This document shows positions 27,526 through 36,142 of a stretch of 64,000 nt of DNA, piece after piece (within the stretch, counting starts at the first letter, position 1; every line of letters begins with the position of its first letter). The notes below the pieces were generated by a model that was not told the DNA's origin, did no database searches, and saw nothing but the letters and a program-made list of their open reading frames with translations. A program made the translations under genes and the position numbers. Source of the DNA: JAEUKA01 sp044228505 (lineage in GTDB: Bacteria; Myxococcota_A; Polyangia; Palsa-1104; JAEUJZ01); assembly GCA_044228505.1 (NCBI GenBank), contig JBGAUT010000007.1, positions 62,001 to 126,000 of the forward strand. The letters are read 5' to 3'.

Positions 27526-27600
27526 TGGAGCGGGAGACGGGACTTGAACCCGCGACTTTCAGCTTGGGAAGCTAACACTCTACCACTGAGTTACTCCCGC
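27526..27600 (-). tRNA. tRNA-Gly (anticodon CCC)
   Basis: The minus strand from 27600 to 27526 folds as a standard cloverleaf. The acceptor stem GCGGGAG/CTCCCGC is followed by an encoded CCA. The D-arm is in AACTCAGTGGTAGAGTGTT. The anticodon stem TTAGC/GCTGA encloses loop TTCCCAA, which reads anticodon CCC. The T-arm contains GGTTCAAGTCC. Anticodon CCC reads GGG codons. The gene stands alone, with its own promoter and terminator. Confidence 0.95.
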
Positions 27601-27614
27601 GAGACAGTCTGAGG

Positions 27615-27642
27615 ATTACTGCGCCGGACCCGTGTTCGTCAA
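27615..27642 (-). promoter_or_regulatory. Likely sigma-70 promoter of tRNA-Gly
   Basis: On the minus strand TTGACG (27642-27637) and AGTAAT (27620-27615) are separated by 16 bases and lie 15 bases upstream of the mature tRNA 5' end. The -35 box matches consensus in five of six positions and the -10 box in four of six. Confidence 0.5.
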
Positions 27643-27714
27643 CAAAAACCATCCATGACCGGTTCTTGCCGGGCGACGACAAAGACAGAGCAGAACGTGA
27701 TACGCTAACCAGCC

Positions 27715-28398
27715 ATGGCAGAGAGCCGCAGCCCCCGCAAGCCGTCCCGTAGCAGCGGCACCATGCGGATCGAGACGGTCAGTGCAAAAGATCGCTCTTG
27801 GTTGCGAACCGGCATCCTGGTGGTGGCAGTGGCAATCGGTGGAGCTGCGATCGGTAGCCTGGGCTCACAGCTACTGGCCCGCTTGACGGTGCAGTCCGCG
27901 AACCGAGGGACCGTCCCAAAGGCCCCGCTGCTACTGCTGAAGTCCAACACCGCCGCCGGCCAGCTTGCCGAGATCGATCAAGCGCTGCTCATCCATGACT
28001 CGGCGACCGCGATCATCCTGTGTGATGAAGCCCTGCGCGGCAGTCCCGGAGATCCGCAGCTTATGGCTCGGCGCAAGCGAGCCGAAGAAGATCAGCTCGA
28101 TCGCTTCCGACTCGACATGATCGAGCAGGCCATCTCACGACGCAACTATGCGGCGGCCACGGCCCTGGCAGAGGAGATCTCGGCAGCATCTCCGCAACGA
28201 GCCCAGGCGACGACGCGCATCCAGGCCGTGCTCACGCCATTTCTGGATGGACTACTCGCCGAGGCAGACCGCGCCGCCAAGCTTTCTCTGTGCAACGAAG
28301 CCCGTGCACTCCTTTCGCAAGTCCTGCAGCTTCATCCACAGAACAGCCGAGCCCAAGAAATCCTCGCATCCTGTCCGACCAATTCCACAGGTGGTTAA
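27715..28398 (+). CDS. Membrane-anchored TPR-like protein
   Basis: A 227-residue protein with a basic N-terminal segment, one transmembrane helix near residues 35-60 (TGILVVAVAIGGAAIGSLG), and an all-helical rest. Repeated helix pairs such as LAEIDQALLIHDSATAIILCDEAL, DMIEQAISRRNYAAATALAEEI and LLAEADRAAKLSLCNEARALLSQVLQLHPQN look like tetratricopeptide repeats. It is probably an inner-membrane protein with a periplasmic TPR scaffold. It is 114 bases from the tRNA, on the opposite strand, and the divergent spacer may hold its promoter. No specific function can be read. Confidence 0.65.
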   Translation: MAESRSPRKPSRSSGTMRIETVSAKDRSWLRTGILVVAVAIGGAAIGSLGSQLLARLTVQSANRGTVPKAPLLLLKSNTAAGQLAEIDQALLIHDSATAIILCDEALRGSPGDPQLMARRKRAEEDQLDRFRLDMIEQAISRRNYAAATALAEEISAASPQRAQATTRIQAVLTPFLDGLLAEADRAAKLSLCNEARALLSQVLQLHPQNSRAQEILASCPTNSTGG

Positions 28399-28560
28399 TC
28401 ACAGACTCCGTGCAGCGATTGCGCAGAGTGCATTGACGCGGACTTCGTCTGGAAGCGTCATGACGCCAGCGGTTTTCGCGAAATCTCGGCCACGCAAGGG
28501 AATTGCCGCGCCGCACTGTCCGACGCACTGCGTCGTCGTGGAATTCTCAGCCTCTCACTC

Positions 28561-28574
28561 CTTACCGTAGTAAG
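28561..28574. promoter_or_regulatory. Perfect dyad upstream of glutamate dehydrogenase
   Basis: CTTAC-CGTA-GTAAG forms a perfect 14-bp palindrome 92 bases before the glutamate dehydrogenase start. A second small dyad, GGGG-TCATT-CCCC, follows at 28589-28601. The rest of the 267-base spacer 28399-28665 shows no gene. The dyads could be operators or the base of a leader hairpin. Confidence 0.3.
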
Positions 28575-28665
28575 ATGGCCTCCTCTTTGGGGTCATTCCC
28601 CTGCGACAGTTCGAGGAGACAGACCCCGCAAGTGCCACTGTTTTGCCCCTACTCAGGAGCTGTGT

Positions 28666-29898
28666 ATGTCAAGCGCATTTTCCAACGTAAATCGTTACTT
28701 CACCAAGGCGGCCCAAGTCCTTGCGCTCAGCCCCGAAACCGCTGAGCAACTGATGACTCCATTCCGCGAGCTTCGCGTCGAGTGCAGCATCCGTATGGAT
28801 GATGGAAAAATCCGAACCTTCGTCGGCTACCGCGTTCAGCATGACAATGCTCGCGGACCCTTCAAGGGCGGACTCCGCTACAGCCCGGACGTGGACATCG
28901 ATGAGGTTCGGGCGCTTGCGTCGCTCATGACGTGGAAAACCGCAGTGGTGGGAATTCCGTTCGGTGGTGCCAAAGGCGGAATCTGTGTGGATCCCGCGCA
29001 GCTCTCCAGTGGTGAACTAGAGCGTCTGACACGGCGCTTTGTGCAGGGAATTCACCTCGTCATTGGCGACAATGTGGATATTCCCGCGCCTGACGTCAAC
29101 ACCAACGCCCAGGTCATGGCGTGGTTCATGGACGAATACAACAAGTTCCACGGCTTCCACCCCGGCGTCGTCACCGGCAAGCCCGTCGACATGTTCGGCT
29201 CACTCGGTCGCGATGAAGCCACCGGCCGTGGCGTCATGATCGCGACAGAGGAATACCTGCGCACCCAGGAGAAGAAGATTTCGGATGCGACCTTTGTCGT
29301 TCAGGGATTCGGTAACGTCGGCAGCCACTCGGCCCGATTGTTCCATGAACGCGGTGGCAAGGTGGTCGCAATTGGGGATCATACCGCCTCATATTATGAC
29401 CATGAAGGGATTAATATACCGGCGGCCCTAGCCTGGGTGAAGGAGCGCAAAGTCCTCGCAGGCTGGACCGGGGCTCCAAGCATTTCGCGAGACGACATCC
29501 TGTACCAAGAGTGCGATGTGCTAGTACCAGCAGCACTCGGTGGCATCATCACTGCTGAAAACGCGGGCCGCCTGAAGTGTAAGGTCATCGTAGAGGGAGC
29601 CAACGGACCAACCACTCCTGAAGCCGATGACATCCTGCATGCACGCGGTGTGGTGATTCTGCCTGATATCTACGCGAACGCCGGTGGTGTCACCGTAAGC
29701 TATTTCGAGTGGGTGCAGAACATACAGCAGTTCTACTGGGAAGAGACGCGGGTCCGCAGCGAACTTGAGCGCATCATGCGCAAGGCCTTTGCGGATCTAT
29801 ACAGCACCGCTCAGAGCCACCACATCGATCTGCGCACGGCTGCCTTCGTCGTCGCCATCCAGCGCGTCGCCAAGGCCACAGCGCAGCGCGGCATTTAG
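28666..29898 (+). CDS. Glutamate dehydrogenase (Glu/Leu/Phe/Val family)
   Basis: A 410-residue cytoplasmic enzyme that interconverts glutamate and 2-oxoglutarate plus ammonia. It shows FKGGLRYSPDVDIDEVRALASLMTWKTAV near residue 65-95 (substrate Lys in K-G-G-x-R and the next Lys), GIPFGGAKGGICVDP near 101, and the nucleotide-binding VVQGFGNVGSHSARL near 211. Its length matches the small-subunit hexameric NAD(P) form (about 410-420 residues) rather than the 450-residue GdhA type. CAGGAG lies six bases before the ATG. It appears to be monocistronic; 51 bases separate it from the esterase gene. Leucine or phenylalanine dehydrogenase activity is less likely given the length. Confidence 0.92.
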   Translation: MSSAFSNVNRYFTKAAQVLALSPETAEQLMTPFRELRVECSIRMDDGKIRTFVGYRVQHDNARGPFKGGLRYSPDVDIDEVRALASLMTWKTAVVGIPFGGAKGGICVDPAQLSSGELERLTRRFVQGIHLVIGDNVDIPAPDVNTNAQVMAWFMDEYNKFHGFHPGVVTGKPVDMFGSLGRDEATGRGVMIATEEYLRTQEKKISDATFVVQGFGNVGSHSARLFHERGGKVVAIGDHTASYYDHEGINIPAALAWVKERKVLAGWTGAPSISRDDILYQECDVLVPAALGGIITAENAGRLKCKVIVEGANGPTTPEADDILHARGVVILPDIYANAGGVTVSYFEWVQNIQQFYWEETRVRSELERIMRKAFADLYSTAQSHHIDLRTAAFVVAIQRVAKATAQRGI

Positions 29899-29949
29899 TG
29901 CCAGCGGGGGCCCCTAGAAGACCTCTGCCCGTTGTGGGAAGATACGCAG

Positions 29950-30942
29950 ATGATGCGGCTTCCCTCGACCGAACTGGTTGCTCCCTTTCTTCGTGCGCTT
30001 TCAATCACCGCCCGCCAGCGCCTATCCACTGGTGCCAAGCGCCCGAGCTGGTCCTTTCTATTTGAGTGGATGGTCGAGTCTCTTCGCCAAAATGCCAAGC
30101 GCTTGAGCGTACGTCCGACCGAGTCTGCCCGTGCGAGCTGGGAAAGGACTGCCGCTGTCGATCCCGCGATGGACTCTGTCGTCCGCCAGCCTACCAGTGT
30201 CGCGTATGTGAGCGGCGAGTGGTTCCGCCCTCGCGGGGCACCACGACCCGGCGGCCCGACCTTGCTCTATCTACATGGTGGTGGGTACTGCATCGGGTCT
30301 ACCCAAACGCACGCCGGACTCATCGCCCGGCTGACCCTGGCGCACGGCGGACAGACGCTGGCGGTGAACTATCGATTGGCCCCAGAGCACAAGTTCCCGG
30401 CCGCCCTCGATGATGCCCTGTCGGCCTATCGTGGACTCCTAGAGTCCGGAATTCCCTCCGATCAGCTCTTTATTGGTGGGGACTCTGCGGGAGGAGGACT
30501 GTCACTGGCGACCATGCTACGTCTACGCGACCTGGGACTCCCTCTGCCCAAGGCCGGACTCCTCCTGTGTCCATGGGTCGACCTGATGGACACAAGCGGC
30601 ACGATGCTTCGCAACGCCCCGTACGACTGGATGGACCCCAGTGCGCCGCCGGTGTGGGCAAGCCAGTACCTGCAAAAAGGACAGGATCCCAAAGACCCGC
30701 TCGCCTCACCCCTGTACGCAGATCTGACCGGACTCCCACCGCTCATGATTCAAGTCGGCACGGCCGAGATGCTCTACGACCAGATCATCAAGCTCGCGGA
30801 TCGCGCCCGCGCCCAAGGCGTTTCAGTCGAGCTAGAGCAAGCCCCAGACATGATTCACAACTGGCAGATCTTGGCCCCGTTCTTTCCGGATTGCCAAGCA
30901 GCCATCGAGCGGGTCGCGTCCTACATGCGCGCCCAGCGCTAA
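29950..30942 (+). CDS. Alpha/beta hydrolase, HSL-type esterase
   Basis: A 330-residue hydrolase. The oxyanion-hole motif LLYLHGGGYCIGS near residue 106 (H-G-G-G) and the nucleophile motif IGGDSAGGGLS near 175 (G-D-S-A-G) define the hormone-sensitive-lipase family of esterases. The likely acid residue is the Asp or Glu in QVGTAEMLYDQ and the catalytic His is in DMIHNWQ near 307. It probably cleaves short acyl esters in the cytoplasm; there is no signal peptide. The start was set at ATG 29950 (GGGAAG about ten bases upstream); an in-frame TTG at 29932 is possible. It is followed by an ABC-F gene on the same strand. Confidence 0.88.
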   Translation: MMRLPSTELVAPFLRALSITARQRLSTGAKRPSWSFLFEWMVESLRQNAKRLSVRPTESARASWERTAAVDPAMDSVVRQPTSVAYVSGEWFRPRGAPRPGGPTLLYLHGGGYCIGSTQTHAGLIARLTLAHGGQTLAVNYRLAPEHKFPAALDDALSAYRGLLESGIPSDQLFIGGDSAGGGLSLATMLRLRDLGLPLPKAGLLLCPWVDLMDTSGTMLRNAPYDWMDPSAPPVWASQYLQKGQDPKDPLASPLYADLTGLPPLMIQVGTAEMLYDQIIKLADRARAQGVSVELEQAPDMIHNWQILAPFFPDCQAAIERVASYMRAQR

Positions 30943-31025
30943 ACCTCGTCGCAGCTCGCCCAGCCCGCCCGAGCATCGAAAAAGATCCACACGAATGCCG
31001 CAGCGCTGGCATCATGCCGCGCCGA

Positions 31026-32645
31026 ATGATTGCCCTTACCAACGTCACCAAGCAGTACGGAGGCCAAATCCTGTTTGTGGATGCCTCTTTTCAGATAAAC
31101 CCCGGAGAGCGAGTGGGCCTGGTCGGCCCCAACGGTGCCGGCAAGACCACCATCTTCCGATTGATCATGGGGGAGGAGACGCCAGATGAAGGGAGTGTAG
31201 AGAGGCCACGCAAGCTGACCCTCGGCTACTTCAATCAGGACATCTCTTCCCTGCGCGGACGCAGCGTACTGGCCGAGACCGTGTCAGGTGCCGGTGAGGT
31301 CGCGACGCTCGGCGAGGAAATGAAAGAGCTCGAATCCAAGATGGCCGCCGGCTGCGATGATCTCGACGCAGTGGTCGCTCGCTACGGCGAAGTCCAGGGG
31401 CGCTACATGGAGCTCGGTGGGTACGATGTAGAAGCCCGTGCCCACACCATCTTGGCCGGACTCGGAGTCTCTGCCGAGCAGATCACGGGGGATGTGGGGA
31501 ACCTGTCCGGTGGTTGGAAGATGCGGGTGGCGCTCGCCAAGATCCTGCTGCTCAAGCCGGACGTACTGCTGCTGGACGAACCCACCAACTATCTCGATAT
31601 CGAGTCGATCCTATGGTTGGAAGAGTTCCTGCGTTCCTATCCAGGCTCTGTGGTGATGACCAGCCACGATCGCGATGTCATGAATCGCGTCGTCAAAAAG
31701 ATCATCGAGATCGATGGCGGTCAAGTTCGCAGCTACACCGGCAACTACGACTTCTATGAGCAGATGCGCGCCCAAGAAGCGGTGCGTCGAGAAGCAGAAT
31801 ACGAGCGGCAACAAGCGATGCTCGCCAAAGAGATTCGCTTCATTGAACGCTTCCGCGCCCAAGCAGCCAAGGCTGCACAGGTCCAAAGTCGCGTCAAGAA
31901 GCTCGACAAGATCGATCGCCTTGAACCACCGCGCCGACTCATCGAGCGCGAGTTCGAATTCAAGAAGCCCGCCCGCGCTGGCGACGATGTGGTCAAAGTC
32001 AGTGGCCTGCGCAAGGCCTACGGAGATCGGGTCGTTCACGGTGGACTCAGTCTGCTGGTCCGGCGTGGTGAGCGCTGGGCAGTGATGGGTGAAAACGGTG
32101 CTGGCAAGACCACTCTGCTCAAGATGGTGGCCGGGGTTCTGACTCCTGATAGCGGCGAAGTGACCGTCGGTGCATCGGTCACCATGGGCTACTTCGCCCA
32201 GCATCAAATGGAGCAGCTAGATGCTACTTCCACCGTCATTGGAGAGTTACAGGCCCACGCCCCAACCACCGGACTCGGAGTCCTCCGCAACTTGGCAGGG
32301 GCGTTCGGATTCCAGGGAGACGATGTGGAAAAGCCGGTACGGGTACTGTCTGGGGGTGAGCGGGCGCGGCTGGTGCTGGCCAAGCTCCTGTTCGATGCGC
32401 CGAACCTGCTGGTCCTCGATGAACCGACCAACCACCTCGACATCGCGACCAAGCGCGCACTCATGAAGGCACTCAGCAGCTATCAAGGCACGCTGCTGTT
32501 TGTGTCCCACGACCGCGCCTTTCTCCGCTCGGTGGCAACCCGAGTCCTTGAGTTAACTGCCGCAGGACCACACGTCTATAGCGGCAGCTATACCGAATAC
32601 GTCAGCACCACCGGACGAGAAGCCCCCGGCATGCGCGCCAGCTGA
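31026..32645 (+). CDS. ABC-F family ATPase (EttA/Uup-like)
   Basis: A 539-residue soluble protein with two ABC ATPase domains and no membrane segment. Domain 1 has GPNGAGKTT near residue 36, LSGGWKMRVALAKI and LLLDEPTNYLD. Domain 2 has GENGAGKTT near 356, LSGGERARLVLAKL and LVLDEPTNHLD. The linker after domain 1 is Arg/Lys-rich (IERFRAQAAKAAQVQSRVKKL), as in ABC-F proteins, which bind the ribosomal E site and affect translation or antibiotic resistance. ATG 31026 is the family-like start (MIALTNVTKQYGGQ); ATG 31014 four codons upstream is possible. A much longer reading frame into the esterase gene is not real. The substrate or ribosome role cannot be assigned further. Confidence 0.9.
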   Translation: MIALTNVTKQYGGQILFVDASFQINPGERVGLVGPNGAGKTTIFRLIMGEETPDEGSVERPRKLTLGYFNQDISSLRGRSVLAETVSGAGEVATLGEEMKELESKMAAGCDDLDAVVARYGEVQGRYMELGGYDVEARAHTILAGLGVSAEQITGDVGNLSGGWKMRVALAKILLLKPDVLLLDEPTNYLDIESILWLEEFLRSYPGSVVMTSHDRDVMNRVVKKIIEIDGGQVRSYTGNYDFYEQMRAQEAVRREAEYERQQAMLAKEIRFIERFRAQAAKAAQVQSRVKKLDKIDRLEPPRRLIEREFEFKKPARAGDDVVKVSGLRKAYGDRVVHGGLSLLVRRGERWAVMGENGAGKTTLLKMVAGVLTPDSGEVTVGASVTMGYFAQHQMEQLDATSTVIGELQAHAPTTGLGVLRNLAGAFGFQGDDVEKPVRVLSGGERARLVLAKLLFDAPNLLVLDEPTNHLDIATKRALMKALSSYQGTLLFVSHDRAFLRSVATRVLELTAAGPHVYSGSYTEYVSTTGREAPGMRAS

Positions 32646-32680
32646 CCTCACCGCAGGTCCACAGAAGGAATCCACCCGCC

Positions 32681-33157
32681 ATGCCCGCGCCGCAGTTTGT
32701 GTATGAGAGCGAAACTCCCTACCTCGAAGAGCGAATTCATGCTGCGGCCGTCTATTGCAGTGACGGCCGCATTGGCGAGCAGATGGATGAGTTCTTGCAC
32801 CACGGGCTCAAGCTGCCCCGCTACGATCGAGTCGCCTGTCCGGGGGGGCCGGTGTGTCTAGCCGGGCGAATGACTGCGATCTGGGAGTCCCGTGGCGTCG
32901 AAGATCAGCTTCGATTTCTGATCCGGGCCCATGAGGTCACGCAGGTGATCCTGATCGGTCACAGCGGCTGCGCCTATTACCGCCTGCATCTGGGAATTCC
33001 CGATACCCGTCTTCTGCAAGAACAACTTGTCGATCTGGATCGGGCGGCAAGCGCGATTCGCAGAGGACTTGTCGGCACCGCGATCGAGGTGAAGACCTAC
33101 TTTGCCCACCGGGTCGAATCCAGGGTACGCTTTGAGTTGGTGCCGCAGTCCAGCTGA
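32681..33157 (+). CDS. Small beta-carbonic-anhydrase-like protein
   Basis: A 158-residue protein. VYCSDGR (Cys26, Asp28, Arg30) gives the C-x-D-x-R motif and IGHSGCAYY (His94, Cys97) gives H-x-x-C; together these form the zinc site and catalytic dyad of beta-carbonic anhydrases. The protein is shorter than a normal enzyme (about 200 residues), with reduced N- and C-terminal arms. It may be a true CO2 hydratase or a zinc-binding relative with another role. AAGGA lies about ten bases before the ATG. It is 35 bases after the ABC-F gene and converges on the DUF3604 gene. Confidence 0.75.
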   Translation: MPAPQFVYESETPYLEERIHAAAVYCSDGRIGEQMDEFLHHGLKLPRYDRVACPGGPVCLAGRMTAIWESRGVEDQLRFLIRAHEVTQVILIGHSGCAYYRLHLGIPDTRLLQEQLVDLDRAASAIRRGLVGTAIEVKTYFAHRVESRVRFELVPQSS

Positions 33158-33238
33158 CTCGACCGCCCGTCCCAAGCCAGGAACCGATGAGACCAGGCCC
33201 CGCTCCCTGGCGACCTGTTCCCGCACACGACCCGGCTC

Positions 33239-35176
33239 CTAACCGGGAACGTAATAGATCGGAGACGCCCAAGCACGCTCCTGGATCGTCTTCGGAAGCT
33301 CGGGGTCGCTGCACGGTGCAGGACGAGACGCTGCGGGGAGCGAGTTACACAGATACGTATTCCAACGACAGCTTGGGTTTTCGAGAACCCTTACGTAGTA
33401 AAAAGCGGGCTGGGTCTTGTCAAACTCTGGGTCGGTCCAGGTTCCACACAGACTATCCGAACCGGTCCCCTTGGGCGCGCAGGTGGCGACATCCACAGTG
33501 GCTCCGTTTGAGCGATTGCCCGCCACGTCGAACACCTTGATCTGGGGAACGCCCGCAACCAGCGTTCCTTTCACGATCTGCACCACTTGCAGCGGCATGC
33601 CGGGCCGTTTGCCGTCACCCGGATCGCGCAGCGCCTGCACCACAAAGCGCGGGGCCCCGCCACTGCCCAAGGACAGCGTTCCGCCCATCGGGACTCCCTT
33701 CTGATAGCCCTTTTCCACCAAGCTGGGGTCGCTACAGAGGCTGTCTGGCAGCTCGAATCCGCCGAAGAAACGTACGGTGATCCGGGGACCGCTTGTGCCA
33801 AACGTCTCCCGCCGCTTCATCGCATCAAACAAAGACGGGCGAGAGTTCTCTTCCGCCCAGACTCCGACCAAGCCACCAGGGGAAAACTCCATTCCGCCAA
33901 TGGTGATTCCGCCCGGTCCGAGCTGTTTTTCCGGGGTATCGTCATCGAGCCCGCGATGTCCGATGAAGCTCGACTCCTCGACGTTACCGGGGCTACCGTT
34001 GTGAGTATCGGTACTGGCAATGAAGCCCAGCGCAATCGGATTGACCCCTATCCGCTGCTGCTCGCGCAGGCCGTCGATCAGCGCATAGCGCACAAAGTCG
34101 CGTCGAGACTGACAGCCGGTACGCGCAGTTCCGCCCGTGCCAGTGCCTTCGCCACAGTCCGGCACCGACTTGCGCAGCGTCTTTTCAAAGCCGCACTGCT
34201 CATCGGGGGCCCCCAGGACTCCGGACAGTCCATTCTTACACTCCGAGTCCCCCTTGTGCTGATACATCTCAAACAGTGGCTCAAAGCTCCGCCGTAGCTC
34301 GGCCAGCTTGCGCTGCTCCTCTACACTCGCACCTTCGGGATACTCGATCCGGAACATCTTGCCGTTGCTCTCGTTCGAGTTGTGCGGAATCGCCAGCACA
34401 TCACAGCCGCTCCGCGCATGACGACACGCCCCATCGAGCGCCTGCCACAGACCTTGCGGGGTCGGCTCTTCGTAGTGTGTCACCGGTAGTGGCACCCGGT
34501 CGTTGCGAAAGATCACGTTGCGATGCATGGTCGATAGCCCCGGTGCCCCCGAGTACTCGTAGGCGACAAAGCTCGTGAACCCGCAGCTTGTACTTTTGTC
34601 ATAGGCCGACTGCGCCGCTGTCTGCAGCCGCGTCCAGGTCGCGGACAGAAGCTCCCCACAGCCGCTGCCATCGGGTGGACAGACGTCTTCAAAGCGCTGC
34701 TTGTCATCAATCGCCAGCTTGAACCCCAGGTTGGTAATGGCCATGCTGCCGCCTTGCCGATACCGCTGACAGGTCATCGAGGAATACCCCTGCGCACTCG
34801 GAGTAATACAGGCCTGCACTTCACCCAGAAACTCGGAGTGGTCCGTCACCGCCGCAAAGTCGAGCGGTCTAGTGAGCTGCACCTTGCGCGTCCCTTGTCC
34901 CATCACATCGAGTGGAGGCAGCGCGATCTCCTCACCCCGCGCAAAGCGATACGCTTGCTCGGGAGTCACCCGCACGTCAAACGCATACGCATCAAACGAC
35001 AGGCTGGTGTGAACATGCAGGTCGCCAAAGAAGGCGCTACGCAGTGGACTGTGGGCCGCACATGGATCGCGAGGCTCGACGTACACCACTTCAGGCTCTG
35101 GCTCTTTTGCCGCACAGCCAATCAGGGACAAACCCACCATGGGAACGAGCGCATGCAGACAGCGTTGTGTGAGCAT
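33239..35176 (-). CDS. DUF3604 family lipoprotein
   Basis: A 645-residue exported protein. The signal ends in SLIGC (Cys near residue 21). FFGDLHVHTSLSFDAYAF near residue 49 and DFAAVTDHSEFLGE near 106 match DUF3604, a family related to PHP metal hydrolases in which these His and Asp residues would bind metal. Further His residues occur in AIPHNSNESNG and ASTDTHNGSPG. Several Cys pairs follow, fitting an oxidising periplasm. The function of DUF3604 is not established. It starts three bases after the HupE/UreJ stop, as the last gene of a PPIase-HupE/UreJ-DUF3604 operon; the family is often annotated beside HupE-like genes. Confidence 0.88.
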   Translation of the reverse strand: MLTQRCLHALVPMVGLSLIGCAAKEPEPEVVYVEPRDPCAAHSPLRSAFFGDLHVHTSLSFDAYAFDVRVTPEQAYRFARGEEIALPPLDVMGQGTRKVQLTRPLDFAAVTDHSEFLGEVQACITPSAQGYSSMTCQRYRQGGSMAITNLGFKLAIDDKQRFEDVCPPDGSGCGELLSATWTRLQTAAQSAYDKSTSCGFTSFVAYEYSGAPGLSTMHRNVIFRNDRVPLPVTHYEEPTPQGLWQALDGACRHARSGCDVLAIPHNSNESNGKMFRIEYPEGASVEEQRKLAELRRSFEPLFEMYQHKGDSECKNGLSGVLGAPDEQCGFEKTLRKSVPDCGEGTGTGGTARTGCQSRRDFVRYALIDGLREQQRIGVNPIALGFIASTDTHNGSPGNVEESSFIGHRGLDDDTPEKQLGPGGITIGGMEFSPGGLVGVWAEENSRPSLFDAMKRRETFGTSGPRITVRFFGGFELPDSLCSDPSLVEKGYQKGVPMGGTLSLGSGGAPRFVVQALRDPGDGKRPGMPLQVVQIVKGTLVAGVPQIKVFDVAGNRSNGATVDVATCAPKGTGSDSLCGTWTDPEFDKTQPAFYYVRVLENPSCRWNTYLCNSLPAASRPAPCSDPELPKTIQERAWASPIYYVPG

Positions 35177-35179
35177 TCC

Positions 35180-36142
35180 TTAAGCACTCCTAAACAGCAG
35201 CAGACACCGCTCGATCGTCCAGGTCATCGCCACCGAACCCAGCGCATATCCCAGCAGTGGTGCAAGTCGCAAACGACGCAAGATCCGCACCGGTAGCAGC
35301 AGGGCCAGCACAAACAGGAGCTGCCCCAGCTCGACCCCGCAATTGAACGACAACAGCGACACCGGTAGTTGATCTTGTGGCAGACCCACCTCACGCAGGG
35401 CCGACGCAAAGCCCAGTCCGTGCAACAGCCCAAACACCATCGCCAACAGCGCGGGTCGATGGCGCGCAAGGCAGATCGGGGGTCGCAAGATCTCTCTGGC
35501 CAGAAACACTACGCTCAGCGCGATCAGTGCTTCGACCAGCAGCGAAGGCGGCTGCACTACTTCCAGGGTCGACAGGGCCAGCGTCACACTGTGCCCCACT
35601 GTAAATGCCGTCACGGTCCACAGCAGCCGACGCACCGAGTCTGTGAGAAGAAGCAACCCAAGGAGCAGCAGCAGGTGGTCCGCCCCCGACAGAATGTGCC
35701 GAAACCCAAGCGGTAGGAATCTTTGGATGGTGTGCCGAGTAGGAAGTCGCAGCGACTGACGCGGATTGGGAATCTGCAGCGGTTCCTGGTGAAGCAGTGT
35801 GCTCAGGGAATCGCCATCGAGAAAGTGAATCGTCACAAGGGCTTCCGCGATCGCGGGACCAGTCACCGCGAGCTGCTGCCCGCGAAGTCCCAGCGCTCCA
35901 CAGTCCAAACGGTAGACCAGTACGTCCGCCGCATCGGTCGGTTCTGCGCGGAGCTGACAGTGCGCCGGAAACCGTGGAATCATCGACTCACTGCTGGCAA
36001 CGTTTGGCGGAAGGATCTGCTCCACCCGAAACCGACCCGGCTGCTCCTCCTGTAGCGTGATCACCGTCGGGTCGAAGCTGTGCGCAGAGGCCACCGAAAG
36101 TGGTAAGAGCAGAAGCCACAGTAGCCCGATCCACAGCTTCAT
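35180..36142 (-). CDS. HupE/UreJ family membrane protein
   Basis: A 320-residue protein. The signal peptide ends ASA before His21, giving a mature N-terminus of HSFDP. A periplasmic domain of about 125 residues follows, then six or seven helices containing GFRHILSGADHLLLLLGLLLL, TAFTVGHSVTLALS, LVEALIALSVVFLA and FGLLHGLGFASAL. These His-bearing helices are the HupE/UreJ signature; relatives are proposed nickel or cobalt permeases. Here the long exported N-terminal part is the HupE/UreJ_2 form whose substrate is unknown. Its start overlaps the PPIase stop (ATGA), and the DUF3604 gene follows after three bases, so all three are one operon. Confidence 0.88.
   Translation of the reverse strand: MKLWIGLLWLLLLPLSVASAHSFDPTVITLQEEQPGRFRVEQILPPNVASSESMIPRFPAHCQLRAEPTDAADVLVYRLDCGALGLRGQQLAVTGPAIAEALVTIHFLDGDSLSTLLHQEPLQIPNPRQSLRLPTRHTIQRFLPLGFRHILSGADHLLLLLGLLLLTDSVRRLLWTVTAFTVGHSVTLALSTLEVVQPPSLLVEALIALSVVFLAREILRPPICLARHRPALLAMVFGLLHGLGFASALREVGLPQDQLPVSLLSFNCGVELGQLLFVLALLLPVRILRRLRLAPLLGYALGSVAMTWTIERCLLLFRSA

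Noticed and set aside
29904..29920. GGGGGCCCC palindrome after glutamate dehydrogenase as a terminator
   Set aside because: The palindrome has no room for a loop and no T-run follows.
30567..31025. 153-codon N-terminal extension of the ABC-F gene
   Set aside because: It overlaps the esterase gene in another frame, has no family similarity, and the ABC-F family starts at about 31026.
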